From Mycobacterium colombiense CECT 3035 (GTDB taxonomy: Bacteria; Actinomycetota; Actinomycetes; Mycobacteriales; Mycobacteriaceae), in the NCBI RefSeq assembly GCF_002105755.1, contig NZ_CP020821.1:5394001-5458000 (forward strand): a stretch of 64,000 nucleotides of DNA, written 5' to 3'. The notes beneath the pieces were generated by a model, which was not told the DNA's origin, did no database searches, and saw only the letters and a program-made list of their open reading frames with translations. Position numbers and translations under genes: made by a program. The first letter of the stretch is position 1. Each line of letters begins with the position of its first letter. Below are positions 20,488 through 29,727 of this stretch, in pieces.

Positions 20488-21689
20488 AGCACCTCCTCGG
20501 CGCGCAGCTCCTCGAGCTCCTCGGCCGTCTTGCCCAGCAGCCCGATGTAGACGTCGTCGTTGTGCTGGCCAGGGCGCGCCGGCCCGGCGTTGCGGACCTG
20601 CCCCGGCGATTCCGAGAGAATCGGTACGATCCCCGGCCCCAACACGTTGCGCTGCACGCGCTCGTCGTAGTGCTCCACGAGCATGCCGCGCGCCCGCAGC
20701 TGCGGGTCGTTGACCACCTCGGCGACGGTGTTGATCGGCCCCGCGATCACGCCTGTGGCGCAGAGGGTTTCGATGATCTCGCCGGGATGCCGCTCCGCGG
20801 CCCACGCCCCGATGATGTTGTCGAGTTCGTCCTGATTACGCCCGCGCGCGACGTGCGTGGCGAACCGGTCGTCCGTGGCCAGCTCCGGACGGCCCATCGC
20901 CTTGCACAGCCGGGCGAAGACGGTGTCCTGGTTGGCGGCGATCACCACCCATGAGCCGTCGGCGCTGCGGTAGATGTTGGACGGGGCGATGCCGTCGAGC
21001 CGGGTGCCCGACGGTCCGCGCACCACGCCGCCGACGTCGTAGTCGGGGATGGTGGATTCCTGTACGGCCAAGCATGATTCGGTCAGCGCGACGTCGACCA
21101 CCTGGCCGCGGCCGGTGACGCTGCGCCGGTACAGCGCGGCCAGCGCACCCTGGGCGCCGAACATGCCGGCGAGGCTGTCGCCGAGCGAGAGCGCCAGCCG
21201 GGGCGGCGGGCCACCCGGAAACCCGTTGAGGTGACGCAGCCCGCTGGCCGCTTCGGCGACCGAGGCGTAGCCGGCCTTGGTGGCGTCGGGTCCGGTCTGC
21301 CCGTAGCCGGACACCCGGACCAGGATGATGCCCGGATTGCGTTCGCTGAGCACGTCGTAACCCAGGTTCCACTTTTCCAGGGTGCCCGGACGGAAGTTCT
21401 CCACCACGATGTCGGACTTCTCGACGAGCTCGCAGAACAGTTCGCGCCCGCGGGGGCGGCGCAGGTCGAGGGTGATCGCCTTCTTGTTGCGTGCGTGCAC
21501 CGTCCAGAAGACGTGCTGCCCGTCGAGCTCGGCCTGACCCCAGGTGCGCAACGGGTCCGGGGTCTTGGGCAGTTCCACCTTGATGACGTCGGCACCCATG
21601 TCGCCGAGCAGCCGCCCGGCGAAGGGCCCGGCGATCAGGGTGCCCAGTTCGAGCACCCGAACGCCGTCCAGCGGGCCGGTGGGAGTCAT
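20484..21689 (-). CDS. CaiB/BaiF family CoA-transferase
   Basis: 401-residue family III CoA-transferase. N-terminal block GVRVLELGTLIAGPFAGRLL and GADVIKVELPKTPDPLR are typical, as is ELVEKSDIVVENFRPGTLEKW. Next to the HMG-CoA-lyase-like gene it probably activates a dicarboxylic acid with CoA from succinyl-CoA or acetyl-CoA. Around the usual catalytic Asp, the sequence reads KAGYASVAEAASGL, so the Asp of formyl-CoA transferase type enzymes is not obvious, a feature also met in other subgroups. ATG 21689 overlaps the hydrolase stop by four bases. Confidence 0.9.
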   Translation of the reverse strand: MTPTGPLDGVRVLELGTLIAGPFAGRLLGDMGADVIKVELPKTPDPLRTWGQAELDGQHVFWTVHARNKKAITLDLRRPRGRELFCELVEKSDIVVENFRPGTLEKWNLGYDVLSERNPGIILVRVSGYGQTGPDATKAGYASVAEAASGLRHLNGFPGGPPPRLALSLGDSLAGMFGAQGALAALYRRSVTGRGQVVDVALTESCLAVQESTIPDYDVGGVVRGPSGTRLDGIAPSNIYRSADGSWVVIAANQDTVFARLCKAMGRPELATDDRFATHVARGRNQDELDNIIGAWAAERHPGEIIETLCATGVIAGPINTVAEVVNDPQLRARGMLVEHYDERVQRNVLGPGIVPILSESPGQVRNAGPARPGQHNDDVYIGLLGKTAEELEELRAEEVL

Positions 21690-22873
21690 CCTTTGTCCGC
21701 GAAATCGTGCCGGATCAGCCAGTCCGTGACGATGTTGACGGCGTCACGCAACGGCCCCCGCTGATCGGGTCCCGCGTAATAGTGTGTGGCGCCGGGGATT
21801 TCGTGCATCTCCTTGTCCTCGTGTCCGATCGCCTGGAACAGCCGCCGGGTGTGGCTGGGGGTGCAGGCGTCATCCGCCAGGTTACCGATCACCAGCGCGG
21901 GGATCGCGATGTCGGGTCCGCAGGCCACCGCGTCGCCGCGGGCGTCGTCGTAGCTCCACTGCGACAGCCAGCCGCGCAGGGTGCTGAACCGGGCCAGCCC
22001 GACGGGGCTCATGTTCACCACCTGAGGATCCCCCAGGTAGCAGGTGCCGGGAACGCGTTCGTTGGGATCGACGGCCGGGTCCAGCCAGCGCGGGTCGGCC
22101 ATGGTGCCGTGCACGACGAAGCCGAACTCGTCGTCGGGCCGGCCGGCGGTTTTCAACTCGGCCAGCTTGCCCCTGACCCATGCGGTGATGCGGCGGTTGC
22201 GGTCGATCTGCGCCTGCCGGTAGCGGTCCAGGAATTCCTGGCTGTAGGGCGGCTGATTGGGGTTGTCGGGGTTGTACAGATCCAGCTCGGGATCGCGCTT
22301 GGTGGGGTCGGACTCGTCGAGGATCGACGCGTCCAGCCATTCGGTCAGCGTGCCGTGCCTGCTGATGTGCGCGGCCAGCAGCATGATGCCGTCGGCGGCG
22401 GGCAGGTCGAGCTTGGTCAGGTCGGGGCCGTCACCGGTCGGGCTGCACGTGATGGTCGGATTCTGCGCCTGCTGCTGGTAGAACACCGACAGCGAACCGC
22501 CGCCGCTCCACCCGGCCAGCACGACCTTCTGATAGCCCAGCCGCTTCTTGGCGTCCTTGATGCACTCGCCGAGATCCTCGACCACCTTCTCCATCAGCAG
22601 CGCCGAGTCGGTGCCGCGGAAGCGGCTGTTGCAGTAGATGACGTGATGGCCGGCCCGCGCCAGTGCGTTGATCATCGGCAGGTAGGCGCCCCCGCCGATG
22701 GGATGCATGAACACCAGCACGGTGTCCGACGGCCTGTCCTTCGGCTTGAGCAGGTAGCTCTCCAGGACGGTGATCTCGGCCAGGCCGCCGTAGACGTCCC
22801 GGACCCCGGAATTGTTCTGGAAGGCAACGAGATAGGGGATTCGCTCGTATTCGTGCTTAACCGCGTGCGTCAT
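21686..22873 (-). CDS. Alpha/beta hydrolase
   Basis: 395-residue alpha/beta-hydrolase-fold protein. VLVFMHPIGGGAYLPM (about 52-67) forms the oxyanion region, LAGWSGGGSLSVFY near 118-131 is the nucleophile elbow with Ser, and HEIPGATHYYAGPDQRG near the C-terminus provides the His. No signal peptide. A long insertion between nucleophile and acid (about 140-330) carries the cap. It could hydrolyse an ester, thioester or a C-C bond of the ring-fission product made by the neighbouring dioxygenase. ATG 22873 shares one base with the dioxygenase stop; a longer open frame exists but is not coding. Confidence 0.86.
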   Translation of the reverse strand: MTHAVKHEYERIPYLVAFQNNSGVRDVYGGLAEITVLESYLLKPKDRPSDTVLVFMHPIGGGAYLPMINALARAGHHVIYCNSRFRGTDSALLMEKVVEDLGECIKDAKKRLGYQKVVLAGWSGGGSLSVFYQQQAQNPTITCSPTGDGPDLTKLDLPAADGIMLLAAHISRHGTLTEWLDASILDESDPTKRDPELDLYNPDNPNQPPYSQEFLDRYRQAQIDRNRRITAWVRGKLAELKTAGRPDDEFGFVVHGTMADPRWLDPAVDPNERVPGTCYLGDPQVVNMSPVGLARFSTLRGWLSQWSYDDARGDAVACGPDIAIPALVIGNLADDACTPSHTRRLFQAIGHEDKEMHEIPGATHYYAGPDQRGPLRDAVNIVTDWLIRHDFADKG

Positions 22874-23982
22874 CAATGTTGTCCTAGGTCGTGGGCCAGT
22901 ACCTCTGCCGACGGGGTGAGCCGCCGGCGCGTGTCGATGGCGATTACCTGCCAGTCGACGCGGGAGTAGTCGTCGAACTTGCGGCGCGCCCGTTCGCGTG
23001 CCTTCTCCGGTGCACCGTGGTGAACCCCTTGCGGCGCATGGGAAATCAAACCAGGCGGCATCGGGATGCCGTACAGCGAGCCGCCGTGGAAGAAGGCGAT
23101 CTCGTCGTAGTCGACGTTGCGGTGATACCACGGCGTGCGTTCGGTACCCGGGATACCCTCGGCGGGCTTGGGCAGGAAGTTCATCACGTAAACGCCGGTG
23201 GCCTGCATGAACAGGTGCACCGTCGGCGGCAGGTGGACGCTGTCGGAGGTCACCACGTTGTAGTCGGCGATGTTGAATGTGAACGCGAAGTTGTCGCCAC
23301 GCCAGCCCTCGACGTCGAGCGGATTGTGTTGGTAGAACAGCGTTGTCGGGCCGCCCTGGTGGATGAGCCGAACCTCGAATTCGCCATCTGCCTCGTCCGC
23401 CTCGTCGGCCGGCGCCGGCTCGGGGATCACGACCTGCGACGGGTCGAAGGGGAAGTGGCGGCCCAGCGCGCCGGGCGGCGGCACCCGGAACTCGTCGGTG
23501 GCCTCGATCATCAGCATCGTGGTCGCTCCGTCGGCTGAGGGGTCGGGCAGCTGGCGCCAGGTGCATGCCTTCGGGATGTACAGCCAGTCACCCTCCCGAT
23601 AGCGCAGCGGTCCGAATTCGGTTTCGGCCAGGCCGCTGCCCTGGTGCACGAAGCAGAGCAGGTCGCCGTCGACGTGGCGGACGAAGAACGGCATCGGTTC
23701 GTGGCGACGGCTCAACAGGATTCGGCAGTCGTCGTTGCTGAACATCAGCAGCGGACCACCGTCCGCTTCGGTGGCGTCGCTGGGCTTGAGCTCGCTGGAC
23801 AGCACGTCGATGGGCCGCAGCGGACCGACCGAGCGGTACGCGGTGGGGTCGTGGCGCCGGTACATGTTGGCGGTGCGGCCGGTGAATCCGCCCCGGCCCA
23901 ACTCGTCGTCCTTGAGATCTTCGAGGTCGGCGTGCAGGCGACGCGGCGTACGGCCTTTTCGCAGGTGCACAAAGGATTCCAT
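22873..23982 (-). CDS. Homogentisate 1,2-dioxygenase-like cupin
   Basis: 369 residues, double-stranded beta-helix fold. Similarity to homogentisate dioxygenase is seen in FVRHVDGDLLCFVHQGSG, RYREGDWLYIPKACTWRQLP and the C-terminal LPPTVHLFMQATGVYVMNFL, then HRNVDYDEIAFFHGGSLYGI and GVHHGAPEKARE. His and Glu residues for Fe(II) are available. It is shorter than the classical enzyme (about 430-440), and no fumarylacetoacetase or maleylacetoacetate isomerase is nearby, so another substrate is possible. ATG 23982 with GGAGGAG-type site; first gene of the eight-gene operon. Confidence 0.85.
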   Translation of the reverse strand: MESFVHLRKGRTPRRLHADLEDLKDDELGRGGFTGRTANMYRRHDPTAYRSVGPLRPIDVLSSELKPSDATEADGGPLLMFSNDDCRILLSRRHEPMPFFVRHVDGDLLCFVHQGSGLAETEFGPLRYREGDWLYIPKACTWRQLPDPSADGATTMLMIEATDEFRVPPPGALGRHFPFDPSQVVIPEPAPADEADEADGEFEVRLIHQGGPTTLFYQHNPLDVEGWRGDNFAFTFNIADYNVVTSDSVHLPPTVHLFMQATGVYVMNFLPKPAEGIPGTERTPWYHRNVDYDEIAFFHGGSLYGIPMPPGLISHAPQGVHHGAPEKARERARRKFDDYSRVDWQVIAIDTRRRLTPSAEVLAHDLGQH

Positions 23983-24286
23983 GGACGGCTCCTCCGAGGG
24001 GGACCAGCTGGATGGGCGATCAGGGTTGCAAAACTGAAAGTGACATTACTTTTTCTTTTCGAGCCGCACAAGGGCCGCGGGGCTCAACGACACGAGGGCC
24101 GCGGCCGGTCGCCACACAGGGCCGCCGCCGGGCTCAACGACACGAGGGCCGCGGCCGGTCGCCACACAGGGCCGCCGCCGGGCAGGACTGGCTTTGTGCC
24201 CACCTCACAGCGACAACATCGATGCGCAGCTTAGGGGGCGATTGTCGCTACGAGGCGGGCAATCAGGCAGGGGCCGAGCGCAGCGC
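23983..24286 (-). promoter_or_regulatory. Upstream region of the dioxygenase operon
   Basis: 304 bases between fadB4 and the dioxygenase operon, both on the minus strand. An AT-richer patch at about 24030-24060 (minus strand GAAAAAGTAATGTCACTTTC) is the likeliest promoter/operator for the operon. The remainder holds a tandem 50-base repeat. No coding region is supported. Confidence 0.4.
24081..24180. repeat. Two perfect 50-base tandem repeats
   Basis: The unit at 24081-24130 (starting GGCTCAACGACACGAGGGCC) is repeated exactly at 24131-24180, and a degenerate partial copy precedes it from about 24068. It lies in the gap between fadB4 and the dioxygenase operon. Both copies are identical, so the duplication is recent or under correction. 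Such VNTR loci differ between strains. Confidence 0.9.
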
Positions 24287-25258
24287 CTAACCGCGGACGC
24301 GCAGCACGACCTTCCCCTTGGCGCTGCGGTTCTCCAGCGACGCGACGGCGGTCCCGGCTTCCTCCAGCGGGTAGGTCACCGGTTCGGGCGGGGCCAGCTC
24401 CCCGGAGGTCAGCAATCGCTCGAGTCCGGCCCACTGCTCGTCCAGCGCGCCCGGATGCGTTCCCGCCCAGGCACCCCAGCCCACACCGACCACGTCAACG
24501 TTGTTGAGCAGCAACCGGTTTACCTTGACGGTGGGAATCTCGCCGCCGGTGAACCCGACGACCAGCAGCCGCCCACCGGGAGTGAGCGAGCGCAGGGAGT
24601 CGGTGAATCGGTCGCCGCCGACGGGGTCGACGACGATGTCGACGCCGCGGCCATGGGTCAACTCCTTCACCGCGTCCTTGAAACCGTCGGCCAGCACCAC
24701 GTCCGTCGCGCCGGCGGCCGTCGCGATGTCGGCCTTGTCCTGCGTGCTGACCACGGCGATGGTGCGGGAGGCGCCCAGCGCCGGCGCCAGCCGCAGCGCC
24801 GAGGTCCCGATGCCGCCGGCCGCGCCGTGCACCAGAACCGTCTCGCCGCGCTGTAGCCGACCCCGGACGGTCAGGGCGAAGTACACCGTCAGGTCGTTGA
24901 ACAGCAGGCCGGCGCCGGCCTCGAAGCTCACGTTGTCGGGCAGCTTGAACACCCGGTCCGGGGCCAGCACCGCGACCTCGGCCATGCCGCCGGACAGCAT
25001 CGTGAGGCCGACGACCCGGTCACCGGGGCGCACGTGCGCGCCCTCGGGTGCCGATCGGACCACGCCGGCGATCTCGGCGCCGAGCACGAACGGCAACTCC
25101 GGACGGTATTGGTAGAGGCCCCGGGTGAGCAGGGCGTCCGGGAAGGCGACCCCGGCGGCGTGCACGTCGACGACCACCCCGTCGCCCGACGGTTCGTCGA
25201 TGTCGGTCAACTCGACCGCGTCCGGACCATCGAGCCGAGTCACTTGTACCGCGCGCAT
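24287..25258 (-). CDS. fadB4: NADPH:quinone oxidoreductase / zinc-type alcohol dehydrogenase-like (FadB4)
   Basis: 323-residue medium-chain dehydrogenase/reductase of the quinone oxidoreductase class. GroES-like domain (about 1-120) with AAGVAFPDALLTRGLYQY, and VLVHGAAGGIGTSALRLAPA (about 139-158) as the NADPH-binding Rossmann motif; no structural zinc cysteines. Length and sequence closely match my memory of M. tuberculosis FadB4 (Rv3141), which sits beside fadE23 and fadE24. ATG 25258; the open frame upstream to 25375 is not coding. Confidence 0.9.
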   Translation of the reverse strand: MRAVQVTRLDGPDAVELTDIDEPSGDGVVVDVHAAGVAFPDALLTRGLYQYRPELPFVLGAEIAGVVRSAPEGAHVRPGDRVVGLTMLSGGMAEVAVLAPDRVFKLPDNVSFEAGAGLLFNDLTVYFALTVRGRLQRGETVLVHGAAGGIGTSALRLAPALGASRTIAVVSTQDKADIATAAGATDVVLADGFKDAVKELTHGRGVDIVVDPVGGDRFTDSLRSLTPGGRLLVVGFTGGEIPTVKVNRLLLNNVDVVGVGWGAWAGTHPGALDEQWAGLERLLTSGELAPPEPVTYPLEEAGTAVASLENRSAKGKVVLRVRG

Positions 25259-25359
25259 GGCACCAGAGCCTACTGGCCGCTCAAAATCCGCCCTCGACCC
25301 GCACGACGGCCCGGCGACGTCCTTCACGTCGACGTCGCTTTCGACGCTAACCTCACCGT

Positions 25360-26217
25360 ATGGATCCCTTTCCACTCGGTGGGTTTTCGGTCAACCGCCT
25401 CGGCTTCGGGGCCATGCAGCTGCCCGGGCCCAACGCGTTCGGTCCACCGGGCGACCGCGACGAGGCGCTGGCCGTGCTGCGCCGGGCGGTCGAGCTCGGC
25501 GTCGACCACATCGACACCTCGCAGTTTTACGGTCCCGACGTCGCCAACGAACTGATTCGCGCCGCGCTGCACCCCTATCCGCAGAACCTGGCGCTGGTCA
25601 GCAAGGTCGGCGGGCGCCGCGACGACACGGGTGCCTGGCTGCCGGCCGGCTCGCCGGCCGAATTGCGTCGCGACATCGAAACGAACCTGCGCAGCCTCGG
25701 CGTGGAGCGACTGGCCGTGGTCAACCTGCGCCTGTTCGACAGCGACGGGCCGGACCAAGGGTTCGACGACCAGTTGTCGGCCATGATCGAGGCCCGCGAC
25801 CGGGGATTGATCGGCGGAATCGGGCTGAGCAACGTCAACCGCGAGCACCTGTTGCATGCTGTGGGGCGCACCGAGATCGCTTGTGTGCAAAACGCTTTCA
25901 ATCTGGTGCACCGGGAGTCGGCCCCGGTGCTCGAGGAATGCGCGGCGCGGGGGATCGCCTTCGTCCCGTTCTTCCCGCTCGGTGCGGCCTTCGTACAACC
26001 CAACCCGGTGCTGGGCCACCCGGTGGTCCAGGAGATCGCGCAGCGGCTGGCGCGCACACCGGCTCAGGTCGCGCTGGCGTGGACGCTGGGCGTCGCGCCC
26101 AACGTGCTGCTGATCCCCGGCACCTCGTCGCGCAGCCACCTGGAAGAGAACATGGACGTCGCGTCTATCGAACTGGACGACGACGACCGCGGGCGGCTGA
26201 ACGCAATCGCTACTTGA
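25360..26217 (+). CDS. Aldo/keto reductase
   Basis: 285-residue TIM-barrel oxidoreductase. RLGFGAMQLPG opens the barrel, then GVDHIDTSQFYGP (Asp and Tyr of the catalytic tetrad, about 47-59), LVSKVGG with the Lys, and VLLIPGTSSRSHLEEN as the NADPH-binding C-terminal motif. Plus-strand gene inserted between fadB4 and fadE23, which are contiguous in M. tuberculosis as I recall. The last eight bases overlap the 3' end of fadE23 on the opposite strand. Substrate unknown. Confidence 0.9.
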   Translation: MDPFPLGGFSVNRLGFGAMQLPGPNAFGPPGDRDEALAVLRRAVELGVDHIDTSQFYGPDVANELIRAALHPYPQNLALVSKVGGRRDDTGAWLPAGSPAELRRDIETNLRSLGVERLAVVNLRLFDSDGPDQGFDDQLSAMIEARDRGLIGGIGLSNVNREHLLHAVGRTEIACVQNAFNLVHRESAPVLEECAARGIAFVPFFPLGAAFVQPNPVLGHPVVQEIAQRLARTPAQVALAWTLGVAPNVLLIPGTSSRSHLEENMDVASIELDDDDRGRLNAIAT

Positions 26218-27415
26218 GCTCGGCGGAGGACAGACCCAGCAGTCGGCGGGCGACCACCAACTGCTGAATCTGTTGCGTGCCTTCGAAGATGTCCAGGATC
26301 TTCGAGTCGCGCGCCCACTTCTCCAGCAGCAACTGCTCGGAATAGCCTGCGGTGCCTGCCAATTCGACGGTCTTGAGCGTGACGTCGGTGACCATCCGGC
26401 CGGCCTTGGCCTTGCTCATCGATGCTTCTTTGGAGTTGGGGATCTTGTTGTCGGCCTGCCACGCCGCGCGCAGCGACAGCAGATAGGCGGCCTCCCAGTC
26501 GGCCTCCATCCGCAAGAACTCCGAAGCCGCCGCGCTCTGGACGTGCGAGGGCTTGTCGTAGGAGATCTCCACGCCGGCCTCGGTGAGGATCTTGCGAATC
26601 TCCTCCAGCGCGGCGCGGCCGACACCGACCGCCATGGCCGCGACGATGGGACGGGTGTTGTCGAAGGTCTCCATCACTCCGGAAAAGCCCTTGCCCACCT
26701 CGATTTCGGGGTTGCCGAGCAGGTTTTCCTTCGGGATGCGGGCGTTGTCGAACCGGATGACCGCGGTGTCGGAACCCTTGATGCCGAGCTTGTGCTCCAG
26801 CCGTTCGACCGTCACACCGGGGTGCTCGCGCGGGACGACGAACGACTTGATCGCCGCGCGGCCCTGTGACTTGTCGAGCGTCGCCCACACCACGATGTGG
26901 GTGGCGCGCGATCCGGCGGTGACGAAGATCTTCTCGCCGTTGATCACGTACTCGTCGCCGTCCAGGGTGGCGGTGGTCGACACGGCCGCCGAGTCCGATC
27001 CGAAGCCCGGCTCGGTGATAGCCATCGCCGCCCACACCTTGCCCAGGCGTTGCAGCTGCTCTTCGTTGGCGACCGCGGAGATGGCGGCGTTACCCAGCCC
27101 CTGATAAGGCACGGACAGCATCATCGCCAGGTCGCCCCAGCTGGCTTCCAGCGTCTGCAGCAGCGCGGCCATGTTGGCGCCGTTGTGGTTCTTGTCCCGT
27201 TCTTCGTCCTCGCCGCCCAGCGCGTTGGCTCCCGCGAATTCGATTGACTCCGAGGCGCCTTCGAAGAGACTGAACAGCGTGTCCAGCTCGACCGGGTATG
27301 CGTGCTCCTTGAGGTCGTACTTGCGGGCGATCGGTCGCATCAACTCGGCGGCGCCCTGATGCGTCTTCGTCGTCACCGCTTGCATCTTGCGGGGAAGTTC
27401 CAGATTGATTGCCAT
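26210..27415 (-). CDS. fadE23: Acyl-CoA dehydrogenase FadE23
   Basis: 401-residue acyl-CoA dehydrogenase. WAAMAITEPGFGSDSAAVST (about 129-148) is the FAD motif, INGEKIFVTAG follows, and ILDIFEGTQQIQQLVVARRL is the C-terminal signature with the region of the catalytic Glu. Sequence agrees very closely with my recollection of M. tuberculosis FadE23 (Rv3140). ATG at 27415 (MAINLELPRKMQ). It follows fadE24 by 32 bases on the same strand, so loss of fadE24 might expose a heteromeric partner: mycobacterial FadE pairs often act as alpha2beta2 complexes. Confidence 0.93.
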   Translation of the reverse strand: MAINLELPRKMQAVTTKTHQGAAELMRPIARKYDLKEHAYPVELDTLFSLFEGASESIEFAGANALGGEDEERDKNHNGANMAALLQTLEASWGDLAMMLSVPYQGLGNAAISAVANEEQLQRLGKVWAAMAITEPGFGSDSAAVSTTATLDGDEYVINGEKIFVTAGSRATHIVVWATLDKSQGRAAIKSFVVPREHPGVTVERLEHKLGIKGSDTAVIRFDNARIPKENLLGNPEIEVGKGFSGVMETFDNTRPIVAAMAVGVGRAALEEIRKILTEAGVEISYDKPSHVQSAAASEFLRMEADWEAAYLLSLRAAWQADNKIPNSKEASMSKAKAGRMVTDVTLKTVELAGTAGYSEQLLLEKWARDSKILDIFEGTQQIQQLVVARRLLGLSSAELK

Positions 27416-27447
27416 GATTGAACTTTCAGTTCGAGTTGGATAACGAC

Positions 27448-28850
27448 CTAGATGACGACGACGCCCTCGGCGACGCCGATGGCCCGCAGGTCGCGGTACC
27501 AGCGTTCGACCGGGTGCTCTTTCGTGTAGCCGTGGCCGCCGAGCAGCTGGACGCCGTCCAGGCCGATCTGCATGCCCTTGTCGGCGCCGAGCCGCTTGGC
27601 CAGCGCCGCCTCGCGAACGAACGGCAGGCCCTGCTCGGCCCGCGCCGCGCCGCGCCAGGTGATCAGCCGCAGCCCGTCCAGTTCGATGGCGATGTTGGCG
27701 CACATGAAGGCCACCGCCTGCCGGTGAGCGATCGGCTCGCCGAACGCCTCACGCTCCTTCACGTACGGAACGACGTAGTCGAGCACCGCGTGTGAGGTGC
27801 CGACGGTCAGCGCCGCCCAGCCCAGCCGGGCCAGCGCGATCGCTTCGGAATAGTCCTCGTCGGTCGCCTCGTCCTCACCGAGCCGGGCGCTGTGCGGCAC
27901 CGTCACGCCGGACAGTTCCACGTGGCCCAGGGCCGCCGCGCGAATCCCCATGCTCGGATCCGCCTTCACGGTAAGGCCTTTCGTCGAAGACTCGACGATG
28001 AACAGGGCCGGCTTGCCGTCCAGCTGCGCGCCGACGATGAACAGCTCCGCGTCGGCGGCGGCCGGGACCAACGACTTCACCCCGTCGAGGCGGTACCCGC
28101 TGGGGGTGCGCATCGCGGTGGTCTTCAGCCGGGTGGGGTCGAAGAGCGGCTGCGGCTCGGCGATGGCCACGCACGCCTGGGGCACATTCTCGCCGGCGAA
28201 CTCCGGCAGATAGGTGGCCTGTTGGTCGGCGCTGCCCCAATGGGTCAGCGCGGAGGCCACGCCCCCGGCGCCAGCAGTGGCAACGCGAGGCCCATGTCGC
28301 CGTAGGCCAGCGCCTCGGCCACCAGCACGTTGGTCACGCTGGACCGGTGCGCGGCGATGCCGTCGAAGTCCTCGGGGATGTTGATCGCGGTGATGCCCAG
28401 CTCGGCGGCCTTGCTGATCAGCTCGTGCGGGTAGGTCGCCGCCTCGTCGGCGTCGTGCGCGGCGGGGCGCAGCACCTCCGCGGCGAACTCGTCGAGAGTC
28501 TCGACGATCATCTTCTGCTCGTCGTCGGGCGTCAGGTCGAAGTAGTCCTTGCCACTGGACTTGAGCCGGGTCGGCCCGCCGCGCAGGTTCTGGATCCGCT
28601 TGAACTCCCGAGACGACGTGGCGGCCGTGGAGAAGACGGTCTTCGTGCCGTAGCGCAGGGCGCGGTTGAGCGGGTCACGCAGCCGGTATTTGTCCAGGAA
28701 CTCCTGCCCGACGAGGGGGGTGATCAGCGCGATCGCGATGTCGACGCCGGTGCGCTTGTGTGGTTGCAGCCCGACCGCGGACTTATGGTCGCGCCGTTTG
28801 ACGCGGGAGCGGGCGGATTTTGAAGTCTCTTTGGAACCGGAACCGGTCAT
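27448..28850 (-). pseudogene. fadE24: Acyl-CoA dehydrogenase FadE24, frameshifted
   Basis: Two overlapping frames together give a whole FadE24. The N-terminal part from ATG 28850 (MTGSGSKETSK) runs to GDMGLALPLLAPG and then stops after WPPR; the C-terminal part resumes with ASALTHWGSADQQATYLPEF and ends GVAEGVVVI. The break is at 28262-28266, where the minus strand has five G before CGTGG and six would restore LAPGGVASALTHWG. With one base added the product is 467 residues, the length I remember for Rv3139. A real inactivating deletion, slippage-prone tract or a sequencing error are all possible. Translation can also begin at TTG 28877. Confidence 0.88.
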
Positions 28851-28890
28851 TTTCAGCAGCCTCAGGTCGATGGGCAATGCGGATATCGCC

Positions 28891-28912
28891 GATCTTACTC
28901 CGGAGTAAGATC
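28891..28912. promoter_or_regulatory. Perfect 22-base palindrome upstream of fadE24
   Basis: A perfect inverted repeat with no spacer, centred at 28901/28902, core CTTACTCCGGAGTAAG. It lies 41-62 bases upstream of the fadE24 ATG at 28850 and is flanked by an AT-rich stretch, so it is a strong operator candidate for the fadE24-fadE23 unit. Shape and size fit a TetR-type dimer pair; I cannot name the regulator. Confidence 0.7.
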
Positions 28913-28935
28913 GCAGAGAACACTTGTTAACTAAT

Positions 28936-29727
28936 TCACACCCGCGGGCCCGAGAGGCTGGCGAGGACCTGCTGTTGCAGCAGGCCGTTGGTGGCCACGG
29001 CGCTGCCGTGGTGCGGTCCTGCGGTGCCGTCCAGCGCGGTCAGCGCCCCACCGGCTTCGCGCACCAGGATGTCGAGCGCGGCGAGGTCCCACACCGACAC
29101 TTCCGGTTCGGCGGCGATGTCGACCGCGCCTTCGGCAAGCAGGCAGTAGGACAGAAAGTCGCCGAAGGCGCGCACCCGCCACACCGCGTCGGTCAGCGCG
29201 ATGAATCGGTCCCGCACGCCGAGCTGCGCCCACCCGGACAGGCTGGAGAACGACAGGCTGGCCGAATCCAGTTGTGCCACTGACGAAACGGAGAGCCGGC
29301 GCGCGGGCGCGCCGTCGACCGTGACGAACGCGCCCTGGGTGTGCGCGGCCCACCACCGGCGCTGCAACGCCGGGGCGCTGACGACGCCGACGACGGGGAC
29401 GCCGTCGTCCAGCAGCGCGATCAGGGTGGCCCACACCGGCACCCCGCGCACGAAGTTCTTGGTGCCGTCGATCGGGTCGATGATCCATTGCCGCCCGGTG
29501 AAGGTGGTCTCGCCGCCGAACTCCTCGCCGACGATGCTGTCGTCGGGCCGTTCCCGCCCGAGCGCGTCGCGCAGTTCGGTTTCCACCGCACGGTCGGCGT
29601 CGGTGACCGGCGTCAGGTCGGGTTTCGTGTCGACGCGCAGGTCCAGCGCGCCGAAGCGGGCGGACGTCAACCTGTCCGCGCGGTCGGCCAGCGCCAGCGC
29701 CAGCGCCAGGTCGCCGGTGCGATTCAT
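28936..29727 (-). CDS. hisN: Inositol-monophosphatase-family phosphatase (histidinol-phosphatase HisN type)
   Basis: 263-residue Mg-dependent phosphatase. Family motifs are GEEFGGE (about 68-74), [15 protein letters not shown] (about 81-95) with the metal-binding Asp-Pro-Ile-Asp-Gly-Thr, and [17 protein letters not shown] near the C-terminus. The sequence agrees with M. tuberculosis Rv3137, assigned as histidinol-phosphatase, and the gene is next to fadE24 as there, though the pflA-like gene remembered in between is missing here. ATG 29727. Confidence 0.88.
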   Translation of the reverse strand: MNRTGDLALALALADRADRLTSARFGALDLRVDTKPDLTPVTDADRAVETELRDALGRERPDDSIVGEEFGGETTFTGRQWIIDPIDGTKNFVRGVPVWATLIALLDDGVPVVGVVSAPALQRRWWAAHTQGAFVTVDGAPARRLSVSSVAQLDSASLSFSSLSGWAQLGVRDRFIALTDAVWRVRAFGDFLSYCLLAEGAVDIAAEPEVSVWDLAALDILVREAGGALTALDGTAGPHHGSAVATNGLLQQQVLASLSGPRV

